Both the position numbers and the translations under genes were made by a program. This document shows positions 58,756-64,000 of a stretch of DNA of 64,000 nt, one piece after another. Position 1 is the first letter of the stretch; every line of letters begins with the position of its first letter. The notes under the pieces are model-generated. The model saw only the letters and a list, made by a program, of their open reading frames with translations. It was not told the DNA's origin and did no database searches. Source of the DNA: Clostridia bacterium (GTDB taxonomy: Bacteria > Bacillota > Clostridia > Christensenellales > Pumilibacteraceae); NCBI GenBank assembly GCA_900767465.1, contig CAAGAW010000009.1, forward strand, positions 186,001-250,000, written 5' to 3'.

Positions 58756-60387
58756 TTAATCTTTATCGTAATATCCGTCAAACGTTACCGTGAATTTCGC
58801 GTCGATATTGTTGTCGAACGTAAACTTGATAAAATTGTATTCGTCAATATCCTCGACTATCGAGTTTACAAAAATATTGTTGTTGATGTCGGCGGTTTTA
58901 TTACCTTGATACGCTTTGAAAGGATCTCTTGCCTCGTATCGCGAAACGAGAATCGTTACGGTCTGTTCTTCCTCGGACAATTCTATATAATTGTCAACGA
59001 TAAGCGTGTTGTTGACCTTTACGTTATATGCTACCGTATTGTCGTTGGCGTCGAAGTTGGTTCCTTTGATTTTCACGACAAGTCTTGTATAAGGCGTGTC
59101 GGCTTTCGGAAGCAAAGTAATGGTCTCGTACTTGTGCGCTTCCGCAAAGCCCGCGGCGTCGGTCGTGTAATCCACCGCCTTTTTATCGAACGTGGGATAT
59201 AAGGAAACTTGAGTGCTCGAGAATTTATTTTCAAGCGCGGACTTGACTATCTGCGGCACGATCACCTTGTAGCCTTTGTAAAGACGGGGAGAATTAGTCC
59301 CCGAATAATCTGCGCTGTCGTTTATAGCTTTTACGCCGGTTGCATTTATTTTGCCGCCGTATTGATTTTTTATAATATCGTAGTATTCGTTGTCTTTATC
59401 GACAAGCGCATTACCGATCACTTTTTCGTTGATAATGTCTACAAGCTTTTCCTTAAACGCAGAATCGTATCCTAACTTGTTGATCTTCTTTGTTATCAGA
59501 TAGTCGTAATTCACGCTGTCGCTTAATCCCAACTTCTGCGCTATCGCAAGTTTCAAAGCATTATGCGCGTCGTTGGTAGTCAAGTCGGAAACTAACCATT
59601 TTTTTGAATTATCTGATGTCAATACATCATATCTGCCACTAGTAACAACTTTCATATTTTGACCGGAGTTTGCGCCGATTTGGTTAAAGAAAATCGTACT
59701 AGCGAATATATTTTTTTCGGTATCTTTAAGTAACAACGATTTCTGATAATCGACTAAATTATCAATGTCTACTTCTGCTAATGAGAAAGTCCCTTCGTCT
59801 ATAGCATCATACTCCTCGTCGCTTATTTCCGCAAGCATATTTTCGGTATATACTTTTGCAACCTGATGGAATCCCGTGACTTTATCATAATATTTGTACG
59901 CGTCCAGACCGTCTAATCTGCGTAGTTCAAAACTAGAACCCCATACCCACTCGTTTGCCAGATCGGCTCTCAGATCCCCGTAAACGTAATTCAGGCGAGT
60001 AAGTATATCTTGGGCGAGAACGTCGATCTGACGGTCTACAAGCTCCTTAAAGTTTTTTTCGGTGTCATCGGAGTCTAAGAACTTTTCCTTTTCATAAGTT
60101 GCTTTTACGCCCGAAAAATATTTGCTCATTTCCTTTTTCTGAGCCGGCGTTCTAGTTTTATCGACGTAGCCGCAAACCTTGCAGGTATCGACTTCGTAGT
60201 CGTGATTTTCTTTTTTCGTGGTGGCATTGCAATCCGTGCATTTCTTCCAGTGCTGTGAACTGTCATAAGAATACTTTTCTTCCCATGAGTGGGTGTGTCC
60301 GAGCGAACCGCCGCCACAGGCGGTAAGTGCCGTTGTGCAAGGCACGAGCATACAAACGGCAAGTATAAAAGTTAAAACTTTTTTCAT
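58756..60387 (-). CDS. Secreted lipoprotein with N-terminal paired-Cys motif, unknown
   Basis: 543 residues from ATG 60387 (AGGAGG site upstream). Lipoprotein signal with lipobox ALTAC. Right after it comes an H-x-H-x-W ... HW-x-x-C-x-x-C ... C-x-x-C-G element (about 30-75), a motif common in secreted proteins of gut Clostridia and probably metal-binding. The rest is mixed alpha/beta, with a C-terminal part (about 440-543) that looks like a beta-sandwich. Codon use around 59580-59960 is more A/T-rich than in neighbouring genes. Downstream of a structured RNA leader. I do not recognise a family; a surface adhesin or substrate-binding role is only a guess. Confidence 0.75.
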   Translation of the reverse strand: MKKVLTFILAVCMLVPCTTALTACGGGSLGHTHSWEEKYSYDSSQHWKKCTDCNATTKKENHDYEVDTCKVCGYVDKTRTPAQKKEMSKYFSGVKATYEKEKFLDSDDTEKNFKELVDRQIDVLAQDILTRLNYVYGDLRADLANEWVWGSSFELRRLDGLDAYKYYDKVTGFHQVAKVYTENMLAEISDEEYDAIDEGTFSLAEVDIDNLVDYQKSLLLKDTEKNIFASTIFFNQIGANSGQNMKVVTSGRYDVLTSDNSKKWLVSDLTTNDAHNALKLAIAQKLGLSDSVNYDYLITKKINKLGYDSAFKEKLVDIINEKVIGNALVDKDNEYYDIIKNQYGGKINATGVKAINDSADYSGTNSPRLYKGYKVIVPQIVKSALENKFSSTQVSLYPTFDKKAVDYTTDAAGFAEAHKYETITLLPKADTPYTRLVVKIKGTNFDANDNTVAYNVKVNNTLIVDNYIELSEEEQTVTILVSRYEARDPFKAYQGNKTADINNNIFVNSIVEDIDEYNFIKFTFDNNIDAKFTVTFDGYYDKD

Positions 60388-60482
60388 TTTTTCTTTCCTC
60401 CTGAAATTTTTTGTTCCGATTCTTGTACATGCGCGATCGTTACGCTCCGCGAATCGATATAGACATTCTGCATTTCCTCCAT
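60384..60482 (-). CDS. Possible leader peptide overlapping the lipoprotein start
   Basis: A 32-codon frame (MEEMQNVYIDSRSVTIAHVQ then ESEQKISGGKKK) begins right after the attenuator-like T-run and its TGA overlaps the lipoprotein ATG (ATGA). No good ribosome binding site for its first ATG. It may be a chance frame; the coupled overlap is the only support. Confidence 0.25.
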   Translation of the reverse strand: MEEMQNVYIDSRSVTIAHVQESEQKISGGKKK

Positions 60483-60513
60483 AAAACAAAAATGCGCCGG
60501 CAGGAGCCGACGC
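60481..60513 (-). terminator. Intrinsic terminator of the structured RNA
   Basis: Read leftward, GCGTCGGC pairs with GCCGGCGC (one wobble), then ATTTTTGTTTTAT. It lies about 95 bases before the lipoprotein ATG, so it could act as an attenuator or end a free RNA. Confidence 0.8.
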
Positions 60514-60685
60514 ACCAAAACGCAAACTCCGACTGTCGCCAAACAATTCTTACGTGGTACGGAAATGCACACAACCGCAAGCGAAGTTTACATTTTTGCA
60601 AAAATTCACCGGTTGTGTGAAAAAATATAAATTTCAGAAATAAAAAAGTCCGTACTCCCGATAAGGACTGTAAGAATTGTTTGGC
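60486..60685 (-). ncRNA. Strongly structured RNA of about 200 nt, class unknown
   Basis: Between a promoter (60692-60720) and a terminator (60481-60513) the minus strand can fold as one long rod. P1 is a perfect 16-bp helix (60538-60553 with 60670-60685). P2 is a 7-bp helix GTACGGA/TCCGTAC (60557-60563 with 60649-60655). P3 is a perfect 10-bp helix CACACAACCG/CGGTTGTGTG (60568-60577 with 60610-60619). Asymmetric U-rich internal loops separate them. An alternative hairpin AGTCC/GGACT competes with P2. It could be a free regulatory RNA (the size and rod shape recall 6S RNA) or a riboswitch-like leader. Confidence 0.6.
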
Positions 60686-60691
60686 AAAGTA

Positions 60692-60720
60692 AATGTAACA
60701 TATTATTTGCCGAAAGTCAA
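60692..60720 (-). promoter_or_regulatory. Promoter of the structured RNA
   Basis: Minus strand -35 TTGACT (60715-60720), 17-base spacer, -10 TACATT (60692-60697). The predicted transcription start coincides with the first base of helix P1 at about 60685. Confidence 0.7.
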
Positions 60721-60948
60721 ATGTATTCGCGTTTATGTCACTAAAAATATGTAAAAAGTATAAAAATTTAGCAAAACGAAGTCGTAAAACGTTTCGTTCG
60801 CCTGCCGTTGTCATTTTTTGCCCGTCGGTTTTATTGACTATGGTGCAAGACTTACATATAGTGGAGTTATATTGCAAAGAAGTAATAAGAAAACAAATTC
60901 GAATGATGTTAGGTGGAGTGGAGAATAGTTGTTCTACGACGCCTTGGC

Positions 60949-60964
60949 GGTGGACGGGGGTGGA
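60949..60964 (-). repeat. 16-base copy of the tRNA-Tyr 3' end
   Basis: The 16 bases are identical to 61154-61169 at the 3' end of tRNA-Tyr, in the same orientation and 205 bases away. The homology stops sharply on both sides. This looks like an attachment-site scar or duplicated tRNA fragment. Confidence 0.65.
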
Positions 60965-60986
60965 AGTGCGGTCGCTACGCTCCCTT

Positions 60987-61001
60987 GGTGGCTTCGCCAC
61001 C
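60987..61001. repeat. Short palindromic hairpin, REP-like
   Basis: GGTGGCTTCGCCACC forms a 6-bp hairpin. Next to it lies GGTCGCTACGCTCC, another near-palindrome. Such paired short hairpins resemble intergenic palindromic repeats. Confidence 0.45.
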
Positions 61002-61120
61002 GCGAACCTCGCCTGCATATAATTATAGATAATAAACTCGTGTTTACAGGCGAAAATATAACGACATAGAATAAAACGCATTTAGACAGCGAGGTTGAAT
61101 AACGACACGTCGCACGCACA

Positions 61121-61151
61121 AAAAAGCACACCAACAAAGGTGTGCTTTTTA
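61121..61151. terminator. Terminator of the tRNA operon
   Basis: AGCACACC pairs with GGTGTGCT, with A-run and T-run flanks. It lies 2 bases from the tRNA-Tyr 3' end. Confidence 0.85.
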
Positions 61152-61152
61152 G

Positions 61153-61237
<85 letters not shown>

Positions 61238-61257
61238 AAATTCCGAAGCCAACGGCA

Positions 61258-61332
61258 TGGAGCTGGAGATGGGAGTTGAACCCGCAACCTACTGATTACA
61301 AATCAGTTGCTCTGCCATTGAGCTACTCCAGC
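61258..61332 (-). tRNA. tRNA-Thr (TGT)
   Basis: 75 bases with encoded CCA. Acceptor GCTGGAG/CTCCAGC, anticodon TGT in CTGATTTGTAATCAG, T-loop GTTCAACTC. Confidence 0.95.
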
Positions 61333-61339
61333 AAATAAA

Positions 61340-61415
61340 TGGTGCCTCGAGGCGGAATCGAACCACCGACACGGAGATTTTCAGTCTCCTGCTCTACCGA
61401 CTGAGCTATCGAGGC
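61340..61415 (-). tRNA. tRNA-Phe (GAA)
   Basis: 76 bases with encoded CCA. Acceptor GCCTCGA/TCGAGGC, anticodon GAA in GGAGACTGAAAATCTCC, T-loop GTTCGATTC. Confidence 0.95.
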
Positions 61416-61422
61416 ATAAAAA

Positions 61423-61499
61423 TGGCGACCTGGAAGGGAGTCGAACCCTCGACCTCTAGCGTGACAGGCTAGCGTTCTAACCAACTGAACTACCAGGCC
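61423..61499 (-). tRNA. tRNA-Asp (GTC)
   Basis: 77 bases with encoded GCCA end. Acceptor GGCCTGG/CCAGGTC (one G-T pair), anticodon GTC in CTAGCCTGTCACGCTAG, T-loop GTTCGACTC. Confidence 0.95.
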
Positions 61500-61527
61500 A
61501 CAAATTTTTGTGGAGTATGGATTTTTG

Positions 61528-61604
61528 TGGTGGGCCATCAGGGACTTGAACCCCGGACCGACCGGTTATGAGCCGGTTGCTCTAACCAACTGAGCTAATG
61601 GCCC
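61528..61604 (-). tRNA. tRNA with CAT anticodon (Met elongator or Ile2)
   Basis: 77 bases with encoded ACCA. Acceptor GGGCCAT/ATGGCCC, anticodon CAT in ACCGGCTCATAACCGGT. The anticodon stem lacks the three G-C pairs of initiator tRNA. I favour elongator Met; lysidine-modified Ile2 cannot be excluded from sequence. Confidence 0.9.
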
Positions 61605-61634
61605 ACGTTTCAGAACTTGAGGAGAGGGGATTTT

Positions 61635-61710
61635 TGGTCGGGGCGACGAGACTCGAACTCACGACCTCATGGTCCCAAACCACGCGCGCTACCAACTGCG
61701 CTACGCCCCG
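61635..61710 (-). tRNA. tRNA-Pro (TGG)
   Basis: 76 bases with encoded CCA. Acceptor CGGGGCG/CGCCCCG, anticodon TGG in GTGGTTTGGGACCAT, T-loop GTTCGAGTC. First tRNA of the operon. Confidence 0.95.
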
Positions 61711-61734
61711 CAACCATCTTGCGCTGACTTAGAT

Positions 61735-61763
61735 ATGATACTATAAATAAAAAAATAAGTCAA
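61735..61763 (-). promoter_or_regulatory. tRNA operon promoter
   Basis: Minus strand -35 TTGACT (61758-61763), A/T-only-rich 17-base spacer, -10 TATCAT (61735-61740), 24 bases before tRNA-Pro. Confidence 0.75.
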
Positions 61764-61911
61764 GGGAAAACACGCAGAAATCTTAAAAAATTTCAAAATT
61801 TTTCTTCCGTCGGTTTTGTCCCGATCCCATAAAGAACAAAGAAGTTTGTGTGCGGAGGAAAAGGATTCGACCGTAGTCGCAAAAAACCGTCAAAAGGTAT
61901 CAGATTGCGAC

Positions 61912-61934
61912 AGGGAAAAGGCGTTAAAATGAAT
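61912..61934 (+). promoter_or_regulatory. Candidate sigma-H promoter of the spoIIA operon
   Basis: AGGGAAA (61912-61918), 12 bases, GAAT (61931-61934). Resembles the sigma-H pattern AGGAWWT-N12-RGAAT. In B. subtilis spoIIA is sigma-H/Spo0A dependent. One mismatch in the -35. Confidence 0.35.
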
Positions 61935-61955
61935 CGGAAAGACAAGGAGGTGCGT

Positions 61956-62273
61956 ATGATCGAACATAAAATCGTCGGCGGTACGCTTTATATAGGTTTG
62001 TCCGGCGAACTCGACGAAAGCAACGCCGCCGCGGTGCGCGGCAAAATCGACCGTATTATTGACAAAGAAAAAATGAACAAAGCCGTGTTTGTATTGTCGG
62101 GGTTAAAATTCATGGACAGTACGGGGATCGGGGTGCTGCTCGGAAGATACAGAAAATTTGCCGATCGCGGCGTTCCGATTTATGTTGCGGGCGCAACAAA
62201 AGGCGTTGACAAGGTGTTGCGGATTTCCGGAATTTACGGAATTATGCCGAAAGTCGAGATTAAGGAGGCTTAA
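61956..62273 (+). CDS. spoIIAA: Anti-sigma-F factor antagonist SpoIIAA
   Basis: 105 residues, STAS domain. Start ATG 61956, behind AAGGAGG. The phosphorylated serine lies in LKFMDSTGIGVLLGRY (near 55). Releases sigma-F by binding SpoIIAB in the forespore. First gene of the spoIIA operon. Confidence 0.96.
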   Translation: MIEHKIVGGTLYIGLSGELDESNAAAVRGKIDRIIDKEKMNKAVFVLSGLKFMDSTGIGVLLGRYRKFADRGVPIYVAGATKGVDKVLRISGIYGIMPKVEIKEA

Positions 62274-62702
62274 ATGGATAACTATATCGAGATGAAATTA
62301 CCCGCCGTGAGCAAGAATGAAGCGTTTGCGCGCAATGCGATTGCGGCGTTTTGCGTCGAACTGAATCCGACGGTCGAAGAAGTAAACGACATAAAAACCG
62401 CGGTGTCGGAGGCGGTTACGAATTGTATCGTACACGCGTACGGCGGCGAGGGCGGCGAGATTACCATACGCGCCACGATCGACGGGTATACGCTACATAT
62501 CGCTGTTATGGATTGCGGTGTGGGAATCGACGACGTCGAGAGCGCATTGAAGCCGTTTTATACCACGCGACCCGACGAAGAACGGAGCGGTATGGGCTTT
62601 ACGATTATGGAAACGTTTATGGACGAACTCGTAGTGCGTTCGGTAAAGGGAGAGGGTACGTCTGTGGAAATGACTAAAAGTTTTTACAAAGAACAGGAGT
62701 AG
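62274..62702 (+). CDS. spoIIAB: Anti-sigma-F factor SpoIIAB, serine kinase
   Basis: 142 residues, GHKL ATPase fold. N box AVSEAVTNCIVHAYGG (near 42-57), G1 VMDCGVGID and G2 RSGMGFTIM. Starts directly after the spoIIAA stop. Phosphorylates SpoIIAA and holds sigma-F. Confidence 0.96.
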   Translation: MDNYIEMKLPAVSKNEAFARNAIAAFCVELNPTVEEVNDIKTAVSEAVTNCIVHAYGGEGGEITIRATIDGYTLHIAVMDCGVGIDDVESALKPFYTTRPDEERSGMGFTIMETFMDELVVRSVKGEGTSVEMTKSFYKEQE

Positions 62703-62710
62703 ACGGCGCG

Positions 62711-63427
62711 TTGCTTGACAGAGACGAAACTCAAAGACTTATATCGCTTGCGCAAAATGGAGACGAGGCGGCAAAACGCGAACTTGTAGTACAGAATTCG
62801 CCGCTCGTAAAGAGTATATTGCGCCGATACCGCAATAAGGGCGTGGAATACGACGATCTTTTTCAACTCGGCTGTATAGGACTTCTGAAAGCTATTGCGA
62901 ATTTCAGCGAAACTTTCGACGTGCGGTTTTCAACGTATGCAGTACCTATGATCGCCGGCGAAATCAAACGTTATCTTCGCGACGACGGATACGTTAAAGT
63001 TTCGCGCTCGACTAAGTCGCTTGCCTGTAAAATCGCTTATTTTACCGACGAGTTCAAATTGCGCGAAGGCCGTAGCCCGACCTTAGAAGAAATTGCCGTA
63101 AAATTCGGAGTCGAGCCGCAGGAAGTCGTTTACGCAATGGATTCGGCTAAAATTCCTGTGTCGATTTACGACGGCGGCGAGGACGAAAACGGGCAGACTC
63201 TATCGGACAAACTTACGGGCGGGGACAAAACCGACGACGAAATAGATAAGATAATAATAAAAGAGGGTATTTCGAAGCTGAGCGAAAGGGAAAGAAAAAT
63301 AATACTTTTGCGCTATTATCGCGATAAAACGCAAAGCGAGGTTGCGAGGGAACTTAACGTGTCTCAAGTGCAGATTTCGCGTTTGGAATCGCGGATAATA
63401 GAAAAATTACGCGCGGGATTCGATTGA
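62711..63427 (+). CDS. sigF: Forespore sigma factor SigF
   Basis: 238 residues, TTG start with AGGAG about 10 bases upstream. Sigma-70 regions 2 (YDDLFQLGCIGLLKAIANF ... FSTYAVPMIAGEIKRYLRDD), 3 (RSPTLEEIAVKFGV) and 4 (LSERERKIILLRYYRDKTQS; helix EVARELNVSQVQISRLES). No N-terminal extra domain, as for SigF/SigG. Position after spoIIAB makes it SigF. Confidence 0.96.
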   Translation: MLDRDETQRLISLAQNGDEAAKRELVVQNSPLVKSILRRYRNKGVEYDDLFQLGCIGLLKAIANFSETFDVRFSTYAVPMIAGEIKRYLRDDGYVKVSRSTKSLACKIAYFTDEFKLREGRSPTLEEIAVKFGVEPQEVVYAMDSAKIPVSIYDGGEDENGQTLSDKLTGGDKTDDEIDKIIIKEGISKLSERERKIILLRYYRDKTQSEVARELNVSQVQISRLESRIIEKLRAGFD

Positions 63428-63429
63428 AC

Positions 63430-63459
63430 TTACTTTTGCATAGTACTATGCAAAAGTAA
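63430..63459. repeat. Perfect 30-base palindrome after sigF
   Basis: Every base of the two 15-base arms pairs, arm TTACTTTTGCATAGT (63430-63444), with no unpaired spacer. It starts 3 bases after the sigF stop. Too A/T-rich and without a T-run for a terminator, but it can form a cruciform or be a protein site. Confidence 0.85.
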
Positions 63460-63465
63460 AAAATT

Positions 63466-63507
63466 AAAGCGGCGTCTATCGTGATTTTACGGTAAACGCC
63501 GCTTTTT
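63466..63507. terminator. Bidirectional terminator between sigF and tmcAL
   Basis: AAAGCGGCGT pairs perfectly with ACGCCGCTTT and is followed by TT; a run of A on the left suits leftward termination. Confidence 0.8.
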
Positions 63508-63515
63508 GATTGTAT

Positions 63516-64000
63516 CTATAAAGTTACGAGTTTTTGCGGATAAAACAGATCTGTCGGGTTGCGCGTGGTCTGAGCGTAAAGCGCGGAGGCTTTTCGTTCC
63601 GCCTCGAAGTACCGTTCGTAAAATTCGCCGGTAAACGCGTCGAGGTCGGAACTTCTTAAAACCGTGTTTTTGCAGTAGGCGAGCATCGGTTTGAAATCTT
63701 CGCGGATTGCAAGGACTCTGGCGGGCAGTTCGTGTCTATCGCATTCGCCTACGAAATCCGACGTTACGCCGAAAAGCAGTTGCAACACCACGCGTTTTAG
63801 TCTTGCCATAGTGTATCGCTTGCTTTTTACCGCCGTAAGCAACGATTCGAGATCGGTTGCCGTTTTTGCCGTCTCGTAAATTTTTTTATCTAACCCTTCG
63901 CGGCAGTCGGGCGTGCGGGCAATTTCGCTTACCGTGGCGCGTTTCAGCGCGTAAAGTGCGAGATCGGAAAAAAGTTTCCGGTCGACTTCGCGAGTTTTGA
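63516..64000 (-). CDS. tmcAL: tRNA(Met) cytidine acetate ligase TmcAL, C-terminal part
   Basis: The frame runs off the right edge; 161 codons plus stop are present. SDLALYALKRATVSEIA, then EGLDKKIYETAKTATDLESL and AVKSKRYTMARLKRVVLQLL, are the diagnostic C-terminal segments of the YlbM/TmcAL family. The enzyme adds acetyl to C34 of elongator tRNA-Met using acetate and ATP. A CAT tRNA is only 2 kb away. Convergent with sigF. Confidence 0.9.
   Translation of the reverse strand, partial: KTREVDRKLFSDLALYALKRATVSEIARTPDCREGLDKKIYETAKTATDLESLLTAVKSKRYTMARLKRVVLQLLFGVTSDFVGECDRHELPARVLAIREDFKPMLAYCKNTVLRSSDLDAFTGEFYERYFEAERKASALYAQTTRNPTDLFYPQKLVTL

Larger units (their letters stand above)
60721..61120. 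other. Intergenic region between the RNA and the tRNA operon
   Basis: 400 bases with no convincing gene. The left part (60721-60900) is A/T-rich. The middle (60949-61001) has a copy of a tRNA-Tyr end and a 15-base palindrome. Short frames here lack ribosome binding sites and cross these elements. Confidence 0.6.

Noticed and set aside
60735..61022. 95-codon plus-strand frame in the intergenic region
   Set aside because: No ribosome binding site; its end lies in the tRNA-Tyr copy and palindromes.
60440..61081. 213-codon minus-strand frame through the structured RNA region
   Set aside because: It runs through a promoter, the 16-bp inverted repeat and the tRNA-like repeat, and has no ribosome binding site.

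Overview
The window is a stretch of core chromosome from a spore-forming Firmicute, most likely an uncultured gut-type member of the Clostridia. The evidence is endosporulation genes (spoVM, spoIIIAA-AH, spoIVB, dacF, spoIIAA-spoIIAB-sigF), Firmicute gene orders (rsmB-rlmN-rsgA-rpe-thiN-spoVM-rpmB-asp23-fakA-recG; spoIIIA-asp23-nusB-folD-xseA-xseB-ispA-dxs-argR-recN-spoIVB), and strong TTGACA/TATAAT-type promoters. Base composition is moderate and looks uniform, except for the lipoprotein and RNA region near 59-61 kb. TTG start codons are common. I see no insertion sequence, prophage or CRISPR array.

Layout. 1-320: start of a leftward membrane gene behind a TPP riboswitch. 0.37-2.5 kb: two membrane proteins and a probably frameshifted small gene. 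2.5-4.9 kb: leftward serC-serA. 5.1-10.1 kb: three unrecognised coiled-coil or helical proteins, one membrane anchored. 10.2-26.4 kb: rightward information-processing genes (pcrA, ligA, a PurM/HypE-like protein, yicC, gmk, rpoZ, coaBC, priA, def, fmt, rsmB, rlmN, rsgA, rpe, thiN, spoVM). 26.5-31.2 kb: divergent rpmB, then asp23-fakA, a compact DnaA-box cluster, and recG. 31.3-34.4 kb: iscR-iscS-iscU, a small Cys-tailed protein, ruvX and a DUF1292 protein. 34.5-42.1 kb: DUF421/DUF4363 pair, holA, a membrane protein, an M28-like lipoprotein, cdaA, a 45-residue CdaR remnant, DUF1015 and lysC. 42.2-46.9 kb: the full spoIIIA operon. 46.9-55.7 kb: asp23, nusB, folD, xseAB, ispA, dxs, nadK, argR, recN. 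55.8-58.7 kb: spoIVB, an unknown membrane protein and dacF, with two candidate forespore promoters. 58.7-61.8 kb: leftward lipoprotein behind a strongly structured RNA, then a leftward six-tRNA operon. 61.9-64 kb: spoIIAA-spoIIAB-sigF and the convergent tmcAL.

Working together: the spoIIA operon sets up sigma-F in the forespore. The SpoIIIA complex, SpoIVB and SpoVM serve engulfment, sigma-K or late mother-cell signalling and coat assembly. The operons between couple translation, replication and repair, isoprenoid, folate, NAD, thiamine and iron-sulfur metabolism.

The least explained items are: the 5.1-10.1 kb coiled-coil locus; the roughly 200-nt structured RNA before the 58.8-60.4 kb lipoprotein; the DnaA-box cluster before recG; the transmembrane-only CdaR; several start codons placed at the predicted transcription start (leaderless mRNAs); and a copy of a tRNA-Tyr 3' end.
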